Shown piece by piece: positions 1 to 6,420 of a stretch of 7,532 bases of DNA. The position numbers were made by a program, and so were the translations under genes. Below the pieces are notes generated by a model, which made no database searches, was not told the origin of the DNA, and worked only from the letters and a program-made list of their open reading frames with translations. This DNA comes from Coriobacteriales bacterium (GTDB taxonomy: Bacteria; Actinomycetota; Coriobacteriia; Coriobacteriales; UBA8131), in contig JAITTM010000101.1 of assembly GCA_031286975.1 (NCBI GenBank), forward strand, positions 1-7,532, given 5' to 3'. Every line of letters begins with the position of its first letter. The stretch's first letter is position 1.

Positions 1-908
1 GCGATTAACGAACCAACCACTATGATGATACCCGCTAATATGAGCAGACCGTTTCTGGCGGTAATCACTGGTGTTTCATCAACAGGCGAATCGACACCGA
101 TGATCCACCCTACCTTCGATGCTGTAATGGGACGATATGCGCAGATCAACTCTTCGCCTTCCAAGCTCAGTTTTCCTACGCCTTTGCCACCAGTAATCAT
201 GTCCTGCGTGAAGTCAGCGATGGACTGAAGATCCTCATCCTTGGTTTGCACATACTGCTCAAGGTAGTTCTTTCTGGTCAAGACCTCGTTGCCGTCCTTA
301 CTCGCAATGATGGTTCCTTCTTCGTCCAGTATGAAGAAGTATCCGCTCTGCCAAACCGTGAATTCATTTAATACATCGGAGAAGTGCTGGGCGGCAACCC
401 TTGCCAACAGGATCTTATCCCCACCAAAAGCCTCAATGGGCACACAGACGTGAAACACGACCCCGTCTGTTCCATCGTCAATTGTTGTCGAGATGACTTG
501 TTCACCCTCAAAAGCGCGTTGCACATATTTATTATCCAGGAATTCGTGAGAAGGATCCTCCTGGCCAGCAGACGCAATCCGCCTGTCGCGCGCAACGATT
601 TCAAGACCAATGAAATAATCTGTATCGGATAATCGTTGGGTTAAGAAAGCCTCAAGATCATCGAGTGTAGCCCCACCAAGACTCACCTCGCCAAGATGGC
701 AGGCAATGCTCTGTGCCTCCATCTTAAGCAACTCAATATCACGCGAGACAAGCCTGTCGGCCACATCATTGACCAGCACGAGGTCGTTTTCGACGGCCGT
801 ACTGGTCTCTATCACGGTAAAGGGAACAACTATACTGGCGCTGAACACAGCGATTCCAATTACGATTGAAAATGCATACAAAAAGATTCTTATGCGTATT
901 GACCTCAT
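1..908 (-). CDS. Membrane sensor protein with extracellular double-Cache domain (3' end outside window)
   Basis: An uninterrupted reading frame of 302 codons runs from an ATG at 908 off the left edge, so the C-terminus is missing. Residues about 7-32 form an uncharged membrane helix after a basic N-terminus (MRSIRIRIF). Residues about 35-280 are a soluble extracytoplasmic region. Residues about 286-302 begin a second membrane helix. The external part has the layout of a dCache_1 ligand-binding domain: a long first helix (35-72), a membrane-distal module, then a membrane-proximal module with the typical SGYFFILDEEGTIIASKDG stretch (188-206) and a GWIIGVDSP strand near its end. Such domains sense small molecules for histidine kinases, chemoreceptors, diguanylate cyclases or phosphatases; which output follows cannot be told here. 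The start is supported by a GGGTGA ribosome site at 912-917. Base composition is clearly more AT-rich than the operon upstream, and the gene probably has its own promoter. The sensor class is fairly sure; the full function is unknown. Confidence 0.8.
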   Translation of the reverse strand, partial: MRSIRIRIFLYAFSIVIGIAVFSASIVVPFTVIETSTAVENDLVLVNDVADRLVSRDIELLKMEAQSIACHLGEVSLGGATLDDLEAFLTQRLSDTDYFIGLEIVARDRRIASAGQEDPSHEFLDNKYVQRAFEGEQVISTTIDDGTDGVVFHVCVPIEAFGGDKILLARVAAQHFSDVLNEFTVWQSGYFFILDEEGTIIASKDGNEVLTRKNYLEQYVQTKDEDLQSIADFTQDMITGGKGVGKLSLEGEELICAYRPITASKVGWIIGVDSPVDETPVITARNGLLILAGIIIVVGSLI

Positions 909-911
909 AAT

Positions 912-917
912 TCACCC
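912..917 (-). promoter_or_regulatory. Ribosome binding site of the double-Cache sensor gene
   Basis: On the minus strand GGGTGA lies three bases before the ATG at 908. It pairs with the anti-Shine-Dalgarno sequence in the AGGTGA register, so the spacing from the GG core to the ATG is about 6 nt. It supports this ATG as the start. Confidence 0.55.
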
Positions 918-975
918 ACTTGCCCCTATTCGTTGGCTTGCACCCGCCTCTGTGTCCCTGTGCAAGAGGATTACA

Positions 976-1006
976 AGTGTAGGCTATGGGGTAACTGCAT
1001 AGTCAA
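976..1006 (-). promoter_or_regulatory. Candidate sigma70-type promoter of the sensor gene
   Basis: On the minus strand a TTGACT box (1001-1006, 5 of 6 to the -35 consensus) is followed after 19 bases by TACACT (976-981, 4 of 6 to the -10 consensus). An AT-rich stretch with six A's (1012-1017) lies just upstream of the -35 box, as in an UP element. The predicted transcript would start near 968 and have a leader of about 60 nt. The 19-base spacer is longer than the optimum of 17, so the call is tentative. The position, in the only sizeable intergenic gap of the window and ahead of a gene unlike the operon, fits. Confidence 0.35.
982..1004. repeat. Imperfect inverted repeat between the candidate -35 and -10 boxes
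   Basis: GGCTATG (982-988) is mirrored by CATAGTC (998-1004), giving a 7-base dyad with one G-T pair and a 9-base centre. It fills the spacer of the candidate promoter and overlaps the -35 box, which is where a repressor operator could sit. A 7-base arm is short enough to occur by chance. Confidence 0.3.
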
Positions 1007-1059
1007 GTCGCTTTTTTAGATATTCTTAGACGGTGAGCTTTTCTGTGCCGGGCGCGCGC

Positions 1060-2787
1060 TTATCGATACCGGGTGCGCTGCTCCCTGACCGTGCGTAGCA
1101 CCTGGTCGATTGCGGTGTCGAGGGGGATTGCCTGCTTCTCTCCGCTGGCACGACTTTTGAACTCGACCTCGCCTGCCTCAAGGCCACGTTTACCGATGAC
1201 CACCTGATAAGGCCAACCGATGAGATCGGCATCGTTGAACTTGACGCCTGCACGCTCGTTACGATCATCGAGAACCACTTCGATACCCGCCTCTGCCCGC
1301 GCGGCGGCGATGCGCATCGCCGCGGGCTCGACCTCACTGTCCCCCACCGTGAGCGGGATGACCGCGACCTCGGCAGGAGCGACACTGAGGGGCCAGGCAA
1401 TGCCGTGCTCGTCATTATGCTGCTCGACCACGGCGGCCAGCGAGCGGGTGACGCCCCAGCCGTAGCAGCCCATGAGGAAGGGTTTCTCGCTGCCGTCCTC
1501 GTCCATGTAGTTGGCGCCCATCGAGACGGAGTACTTGGTGCCCAGTTGGAAGACCTGCCCCACCTCGATGCCGCGCGCGCCCTTGAGGGGCAGGCCACAT
1601 GCGGGACAGAGGTCGCCGGGAACAGCGGCACTCAGGTCGGCCCAGGTCTCGATGCTGAAGTCCTTATCCAAGGCTGCTCCCACAAAGTGGTAGTCAAGCT
1701 CGTTTGCGCCCACCACCCACTGCGGAATGCCTTTGAGCGCCTTGTCTGCCACGACGCGCACGTTTTGCGGCAAGCCGATGGGACCCATGAAGCCCTTGAC
1801 CAAGCCGGACGCAAGCAACTCCTCCTCGCCCAGCAGGGTAAAGCCACCCAAGGCGTTATTTGCCTTGATGGTGCCCAACTCGTGGTCGCCAGGGATGAAG
1901 AGCACGGTGTGGCGCCCTTGGCCGTCGGTGCCGCTTAACGCCTTGACGGTTGCGGCCTGGGGTATCCCGAGGAAGTCAGCCAGATCGGCGATGGTCGCCA
2001 CACCAGGGGTGTGCAGCTTCTGCAGGCCATCCACCGTATGCTGCAGGGGCTGGAGCCTTGCCTCGGCTACCTCAGTGTTGGCAGCAAAACCGCAGTCGCA
2101 GTAGACGAGCTCCGCCTCGCCGGCATCCGCCAGCGCCATGAACTCCGTGGTGACCTTGCCGCCAATCTGGCCGGAGTCGGCCTCGACGGGGCGATACTCC
2201 AAACCCAGGCGGTCGCAGATGCGCCCATAGGCAGTTGCCATCTGGTCATAGTGCTCCTGCAGGCTCTGCTGCGTGCTGTGAAAGCTATAGGCGTCCTTCA
2301 TCAAGAACTCACGCCCGCGCAGTAGACCAAAGCGCGGACGTATCTCGTCGCGATATTTCCACTGGGTGTGATAAAGCGATACGGGCAGCTCCTTGTAGCT
2401 GCGCAGCTCATTGCGTACCAGTGAGGTGATAAGCTCCTCCTGCGTAGGACTCAGGGCAAAACCGTGGCCGTGCCGATCCTCCAGGCGCATGAGCTCGGGG
2501 CCATAGACGTCCCAACGTCCCGACTCGTGCCAGAGCTCAGCCGGTTGGATGATGGACATGAGCATCTCCTGCGAACCAATCGCGTTCATCTCCTCGCGCA
2601 CGATCTGCTCCACTTTGTGCAAAACAGCAAGCCCCAGAGGCAAAAACGAATAGACGCCCGCGGCTACCTTGCGTATCATGGCGGCGCGGATGAGCAGCCG
2701 ATGCGAGGCGATCTCGGCATCGACGGGATCCTCCTTGAGCGTAGGCGCGTAAAGTTTACTCAGTCTGAGGGGGTTGCTTGTCAACAC
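1060..2787 (-). CDS. proS: Proline--tRNA ligase, bacterial type with editing insertion
   Basis: It charges tRNA-Pro with proline using ATP in the cytoplasm. The 575 residues show the full bacterial layout. The class II catalytic core comes first, with motif 1 around residues 58-82 and motif 2 at about 143-170 (KYRDEIRPRFGLLRGREFLM). An INS editing domain follows (about 230-385), with the conserved GDHEL and GPIGLP elements and a TVKAL lysine. Motif 3 is near 437-448 and the anticodon-binding domain runs from about 467 to the end. A CPAC pair precedes the ARGIEVGQVFQLGTKYS stretch, as in homologues. Motif 3 reads CYGWGVTR where CYGIGVTR/SR is usual. I chose GTG at 2787 because GGAAGGA lies six bases before it; TTG at 2802 (580 aa) is possible but has a poor ribosome site. 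proS is the last operon gene, 57 nt behind ispG, and no promoter or terminator is evident between them. Identity is near certain; only the start is in doubt. Confidence 0.96.
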   Translation of the reverse strand: MLTSNPLRLSKLYAPTLKEDPVDAEIASHRLLIRAAMIRKVAAGVYSFLPLGLAVLHKVEQIVREEMNAIGSQEMLMSIIQPAELWHESGRWDVYGPELMRLEDRHGHGFALSPTQEELITSLVRNELRSYKELPVSLYHTQWKYRDEIRPRFGLLRGREFLMKDAYSFHSTQQSLQEHYDQMATAYGRICDRLGLEYRPVEADSGQIGGKVTTEFMALADAGEAELVYCDCGFAANTEVAEARLQPLQHTVDGLQKLHTPGVATIADLADFLGIPQAATVKALSGTDGQGRHTVLFIPGDHELGTIKANNALGGFTLLGEEELLASGLVKGFMGPIGLPQNVRVVADKALKGIPQWVVGANELDYHFVGAALDKDFSIETWADLSAAVPGDLCPACGLPLKGARGIEVGQVFQLGTKYSVSMGANYMDEDGSEKPFLMGCYGWGVTRSLAAVVEQHNDEHGIAWPLSVAPAEVAVIPLTVGDSEVEPAAMRIAAARAEAGIEVVLDDRNERAGVKFNDADLIGWPYQVVIGKRGLEAGEVEFKSRASGEKQAIPLDTAIDQVLRTVREQRTRYR

Positions 2788-2793
2788 GGGGGT

Positions 2794-2800
2794 TCCTTCC
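2794..2800 (-). promoter_or_regulatory. Ribosome binding site that decides the proS start
   Basis: GGAAGGA on the minus strand is a strong Shine-Dalgarno match six bases before GTG at 2787 (nine before TTG at 2784). It lies inside the longer frame that begins with TTG at 2802, and this argues against that upstream start. Confidence 0.6.
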
Positions 2801-2844
2801 AAACGTATGCTTCATGTCTTTAAGGCCGGGTGCCTGAAGGCTCA

Positions 2845-3903
2845 TTATAGCTGTTCTATCTCGGCAAAGAGGGCGTCGACTATCTGGGCTTCGGGCACGG
2901 TGTAAAGAACCTTGCCTTGGGAGAAGATCGCGCCTTTCTGGGCTCCACACGCCACGCCCACATCAGCGCTTGCGGCCTCGCCGGGGCCATTGACCACGCA
3001 ACCCATGACCGCGACGCTCAGAGGCTTGCTGACCTGTTGCAGGCGCGCCTGGACCTCGTTGGCAAGCGCGATCAGGTCGACCTGGCAGCGCCCACAGGTA
3101 GGGCAACTCACCAACTCGGGCCCGCGCCTGCGCAGACCCGTGGCCGCCAGCAACTCCCAGGCGACCTGCACCTCATGCTGAACACCGGCGGTCAGCGAGA
3201 CGCGCAGGGTGTCGCCGATGCCCTCAAGCAGCAGCACACCCAGGGCAACCGACGATTTGACGGTGCCCTGGGTGAGGGTGCCTGCCTCGGTCACGCCCAG
3301 ATGGAGGGGGATCTGCGGCAACTCCTGCGCCAAGCGCCGATAGGTGGCAAGCGTTGTTGCTACGTCGTGTGCCTTGGCGCTCAGCACCAGCTGCGCAAAG
3401 CCGCGCTGCTCAAAGTGCCGCACAAAGGCAGTCGCGCTGGCTACAAGCTTATCGGTGATGCTCATATCCGCGCGCTCGGCGTACTCGGGGGCCAGCGAGC
3501 CAGCGTTCACGCCGATGCGGATGGGGATACCCGCCGCCCCCGCCGCGTCGATGACGGCATCGACCTTATCCCAGGAGCCGATGTTACCGGGATTGATGCG
3601 CAGCTTGGCGGCTCCCTGAGCAACGGCACCAAGCGCAAGCTGATGGTCGAAGTGGATGTCAGCCACAACGGGCAAGGCCGAGCCTTTGCATATCTGGCCA
3701 AAGGAGGGCAGGGCTTCTGTGGAGGGAACCGCCACGCGGATGATCTCGCAGCCGAGCGCGGCCAGCGCCTCGATCTGCTCCAGGCAGGCGACCGTGTTGG
3801 TGGTGGGCACGCAGAGCATCGACTGCACGGCAACGGGCGCTCCCCCGCCGATGGGCACAGAGCCGACGAGAACCTGGTTGCTGCGGTCGCGCGGTTGTGG
3901 CAT
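2845..3903 (-). CDS. ispG: 4-hydroxy-3-methylbut-2-enyl diphosphate synthase (flavodoxin/ferredoxin type)
   Basis: IspG (GcpE) makes HMBPP from methylerythritol cyclodiphosphate by two-electron reduction, the penultimate step of the MEP isoprenoid pathway, in the cytoplasm. The 352 residues match the short bacterial form: a TIM barrel, then an iron-sulfur domain. Barrel motifs include ADIHFDHQLAL (81-91), LRINPGNIG (101-109), IRIGVNAGSL (128-137), HLGVTEAG (201-208) and EGIGDTLRVSL (227-237). The [4Fe-4S] ligands are all present: C267 and C270 in CPTC, C302 in GCVVNGPGEA, and E309, equivalent to E. coli C270, C273, C305 and E312. A further Cys, C273, extends the first pair to CxxCxxC. The usual SMTNTDT-like element after the first strand is replaced by SMLCVPTTNT with no change in length. 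The ATG at 3903 follows the rseP stop by one base (TGAGATG), which points to translational coupling. Identity is very secure. Confidence 0.97.
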   Translation of the reverse strand: MPQPRDRSNQVLVGSVPIGGGAPVAVQSMLCVPTTNTVACLEQIEALAALGCEIIRVAVPSTEALPSFGQICKGSALPVVADIHFDHQLALGAVAQGAAKLRINPGNIGSWDKVDAVIDAAGAAGIPIRIGVNAGSLAPEYAERADMSITDKLVASATAFVRHFEQRGFAQLVLSAKAHDVATTLATYRRLAQELPQIPLHLGVTEAGTLTQGTVKSSVALGVLLLEGIGDTLRVSLTAGVQHEVQVAWELLAATGLRRRGPELVSCPTCGRCQVDLIALANEVQARLQQVSKPLSVAVMGCVVNGPGEAASADVGVACGAQKGAIFSQGKVLYTVPEAQIVDALFAEIEQL

Positions 3904-3904
3904 C

Positions 3905-5197
3905 TCAGCCGCCCAGGATATAGCGGTTGATGTCCTGGCCCGTCACCACAAAAAACAGCAGCAGCAATAGCCCCATGGCGGCAAAGGATATCGCGTTGAT
4001 CGCCTTGACGGGAATCCGGCGACGGGAGATACGCTCGATTGTCTCCACAAGGATCTTGCCCCCGTCCAAAGGCGGAATGGGCAGCAGGTTCATCAAGCCG
4101 ATGGAGATGGAGAGTGCTGCTGCCAGCACGATGAAGTTCAAGAATCCGGCATCAGCCGCAGCCTTTGCCTCGACCGAGATGCCCACGACAGACGAGGACT
4201 GACTCACCACATCGCCAAAGGTAGCAGGATTGAACAAGCCCACGATGGCGACCGCCACTACACCGATGAAGCTCACCGCCGTGCTCGCCGCGTCGATAAA
4301 CGAGACCGGCACAATCTCAACCTGGGACTTGACGCCCAGCAGGGCCTTGCCCTCATTATCCGCCAGCACCACCGTCGCCTGCTTTTGCACGCCCTCGTGG
4401 GTGAAACCCACCTCGACCATATCGCCGGGGGCGTAGGCGCTCATGCCCGCCATGAAGTCCTCCCAAGTAGCAACCGGCGCTCCTGCCAGGGAGACAACCG
4501 TGTCACCCGCAACCATGCCCGCCACTGCCGCCGGAGAATCCTCGGCGACGCTTGCAAAGGTCGTGGTCGCCTGCTGCGAGCCCATAGCCATAAGCGCGAT
4601 GGTGAAGACGGCAACGGCGAACAGCATGTTAAAGGCGGCACCCGCCACCAAAATGAGCACGCGTTTGAACCACCCCAGGCTGCGATAGGTATGCGAGCGT
4701 TCCTCGTCGATGAAGGCAGAGGGGTCGGCAAGAGCCAGCGGCTCGCCAAGCGCACGCCCGTCGCGTGCCTGGAGCTCATAGAGGTAGTGTCCGCCTTTGC
4801 ACTTGCTGCGCTTGACGGTATCCCAAGCATCCAGAACGTCCAGTGCGCTCTCAAGGTCAAAGCCCAGCGTCTCTTCCGCCGCCTGGACCTCCTCCAAACT
4901 CACCCTGCCGCGCTCGGCGATGTAGGCTGCCGCCTGGGACAGATGGGGGTTCTCCTTGCCGCCCTCCATGCCGGCGATATTGGCGTAGCCACCCAACAAG
5001 ATCGCTGTTACGCCATAGCGGGTGCCTCTCCAGGTGAAGCCGATAGAAGGCCCCGGCAGCCCCAGCATGAACTCCTTGACCCGCACACCAAAAGCACGTG
5101 CGGCCAAAAAATGCCCACCCTCATGGATGAACACGATGATGGAGAACATGATGATACCCCAAAAGACTATGAGAAGAACGTTCAAGAATTCGCTCAT
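3905..5197 (-). CDS. rseP: RseP-like site-2 intramembrane metalloprotease (M50) with one PDZ domain and an inserted domain
   Basis: This membrane zinc protease cuts transmembrane segments, typically of anti-sigma factors or signal peptides; its substrate here is unknown. Its 430 residues show TM1 (about 5-29) carrying HEGGH (H25, E26, H29), the re-entrant GGY element (69-71), a second conserved helix with GAAFN (186-190, usually GPxxN), one PDZ domain (about 212-282), and a final pair of helices with NLLPIPPLDGG (370-380; D378 is the third zinc ligand). All catalytic residues are present. Unlike common RseP proteins, about 80 extra residues (84-165) lie between GGY and the second helix; part reads as a winged helix. 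The ATG at 5197 overlaps the dxr stop as ATGA. An in-frame upstream ATG at 5242 would only extend into dxr by 15 residues and is less likely. The ribosome site is weak, so coupling to dxr translation is likely. Placement between dxr and ispG is a familiar bacterial order. Confidence 0.94.
   Translation of the reverse strand: MSEFLNVLLIVFWGIIMFSIIVFIHEGGHFLAARAFGVRVKEFMLGLPGPSIGFTWRGTRYGVTAILLGGYANIAGMEGGKENPHLSQAAAYIAERGRVSLEEVQAAEETLGFDLESALDVLDAWDTVKRSKCKGGHYLYELQARDGRALGEPLALADPSAFIDEERSHTYRSLGWFKRVLILVAGAAFNMLFAVAVFTIALMAMGSQQATTTFASVAEDSPAAVAGMVAGDTVVSLAGAPVATWEDFMAGMSAYAPGDMVEVGFTHEGVQKQATVVLADNEGKALLGVKSQVEIVPVSFIDAASTAVSFIGVVAVAIVGLFNPATFGDVVSQSSSVVGISVEAKAAADAGFLNFIVLAAALSISIGLMNLLPIPPLDGGKILVETIERISRRRIPVKAINAISFAAMGLLLLLFFVVTGQDINRYILGG
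4769..4945 (-). other. Predicted winged-helix-like insertion domain within RseP (residues about 85-143)
   Basis: The residues read as three helices, HLSQAAAYIAERG (85-97), VSLEEVQAAEETLG (99-112) and DLESALDVLDAWDTV (114-128). A basic turn and a strand pair follow (KRSKCKGGHYLYEL, 129-142). This helix pattern, short basic turn and Gly-rich hairpin resemble a winged helix-turn-helix. In the RseP topology the stretch between the HExxH helix and the next conserved helix is cytoplasmic. The fold is my reading of the pattern; no structure prediction was run. Confidence 0.5.
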
Positions 5198-6420
5198 AAG
5201 GCGCTCGCTTTCAGTGACTCGCGTGCGGCAGTGCGTGCCCACGCATCGGTTTGCTCCAACTGCTCCAGGCTTTCTACCGGCTGTCTGTTGTGGCAGGCCA
5301 ACACCGCCTCAACCGTGCGTTCGATGTCGAGAAAACCGCAGGCATCATGCAAAAACGCCGCCACGGCCACCTCGTTTGCGGCATTGAGCACCGCAGGAAG
5401 GGTACCGCCTTGCGCCCCCGCCTCAAGTGCCAGGCGCAGGCAGCCAAAGGTCGCGCCATCGGGCGGCTCAAAGGTCAACGCGCCCAGGGCACTGAAGTCG
5501 AGTGGCGCGAGTGGCGCAGCCCAACGATGGGGGTAACTCAACGCGAACTGGATGGGTATACGCATGTCGGTCACGCCCAGGTGTGCCTTGACGCTCCCGT
5601 CGACGAACTCGACCATCGAGTGGATGCAGCTCTGCGGATGTATGACCGGTCGTATCGTATCATAGGGGCACGCAAACAGGTGATGCGCCTCAATGACCTC
5701 GAGCCCCTTGTTCATGAGTGTCGCGCTGTCCACGGTTATCTTGGGACCCATCCTCCAGGTGGGATGCGCCAGGGTCTGCTCGCGCGTCACTCGCGCCAAC
5801 TGCGCGCGACTGAAGCCCCTGAAAGGTCCACCGGAGGCCGTGATCCAGATGCGACTCACCTCACTGCTTTTCTCCCCCAGCAAACACTGATAGAGGGCGG
5901 AATGCTCGGAGTCAACGGGCAGCAGGGTCTCTGTGCTGGCAAGCGGCATGAGCAGCTCCCCGCCCACCACCAGCGACTCCTTGTTGGCAAGTGCCAGTCT
6001 GCGCCCCGCCTTGAGCGTGGCATGACTCGCGCGCAGGCCCGCCGCGCCCACCACCGCGTTGAGCACCATATCGACATCAGGTAGTTCACAGAGGGCAGCG
6101 AGCGCCTGCGTGCCAAAGTCAACCGAACTTCCCGCAGGAAGTTGCAAGAAGGCCGGGTTGCTCCGCTGCTGCTCGTCTCCCAAGACCAGATGCGCCACAG
6201 CAAACTCATGCGCTTGGGCAACGAGCGCCTGCGCGTTGCTGTGTGCCGCCAGCGCAACAACCTGCACCACGTCAGCGTTGTTGCGCACCACATCAAGCGC
6301 CTGCAAGCCGATGGATCCCGTCGAACCCAAAAGGGCCACGCGCAGAACCCGCGGCGAGCACGGCTGCTTTGACGCACGGGGCTGAGAAGCCCCTGCCGTG
6401 CCCTGCCCTATTTTGCTCAT
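5194..6420 (-). CDS. dxr: 1-deoxy-D-xylulose-5-phosphate reductoisomerase
   Basis: Dxr (IspC) converts DXP to 2-C-methyl-D-erythritol 4-phosphate with NADPH and a divalent metal, the first committed MEP step and the target of fosmidomycin. The 408 residues carry the NADPH-binding LLGSTGSIG (30-38) and ALANKESLVVGGE (143-155). Next comes PVDSEHSA (168-175), with metal ligands D170 and E172, then ASGGPFRGF (195-203). The flexible-loop HPTWRMG (219-225) is followed by ITVDSATLMNKGLE (228-241), with metal ligand E241. HPQSCIHSMVEFVDGS (261-276) and the C-terminal LNAANEVAVAAF (345-356) complete the set. A leader of about 26 residues, longer than usual, precedes the Rossmann fold, so the true start could be slightly downstream. 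I chose the ATG at 6420 because it overlaps the cdsA stop as ATGA. In-frame extension to 6660 would lie wholly within cdsA. It sits with ispG of the same pathway and uppS, which uses its products. Confidence 0.97.
   Translation of the reverse strand: MSKIGQGTAGASQPRASKQPCSPRVLRVALLGSTGSIGLQALDVVRNNADVVQVVALAAHSNAQALVAQAHEFAVAHLVLGDEQQRSNPAFLQLPAGSSVDFGTQALAALCELPDVDMVLNAVVGAAGLRASHATLKAGRRLALANKESLVVGGELLMPLASTETLLPVDSEHSALYQCLLGEKSSEVSRIWITASGGPFRGFSRAQLARVTREQTLAHPTWRMGPKITVDSATLMNKGLEVIEAHHLFACPYDTIRPVIHPQSCIHSMVEFVDGSVKAHLGVTDMRIPIQFALSYPHRWAAPLAPLDFSALGALTFEPPDGATFGCLRLALEAGAQGGTLPAVLNAANEVAVAAFLHDACGFLDIERTVEAVLACHNRQPVESLEQLEQTDAWARTAARESLKASAL

Noticed and set aside
22..1002. Short plus-strand open frames at the left end (22-228, 384-632, 706-1002)
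   Set aside because: The minus-strand frame is open throughout 1-908 and shows a coherent membrane sensor; these are its antisense shadows.
982..1017. Plus-strand hairpin plus six T's as a terminator
   Set aside because: The stem ends eight bases before the T-run, the stem is weak, and no plus-strand gene ends there; on the minus strand the run is A's upstream of a promoter-like box.
1026..1631. Minus-strand frame of 201 codons within and beyond the 3' part of proS
   Set aside because: It is a shifted frame of proS with Ser/Arg/Pro-rich composition; the proS frame there contains motif 3 and the anticodon-binding domain.
2803..2844. Possible terminator between ispG and proS (GCCTTCAGGC)
   Set aside because: The stem has four base pairs with a two-base loop and no T-run follows, so it cannot act as an intrinsic terminator.
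2917..3930. Plus-strand open frame of 337 codons opposite ispG
   Set aside because: It lies fully antisense to a gene with complete IspG motifs. Its protein is an unstructured mix of Arg, Gly, Ala and His typical of a shadow frame in GC-rich DNA.
4385..5536. Plus-strand open frame of 383 codons opposite rseP and dxr
   Set aside because: It spans the junction of two firmly identified minus-strand genes and shows no family motif; stop codons are simply rare on this strand.
5251..6084. Plus-strand open frame of 277 codons opposite dxr
   Set aside because: It is antisense to conserved Dxr coding sequence and has no recognisable domain.
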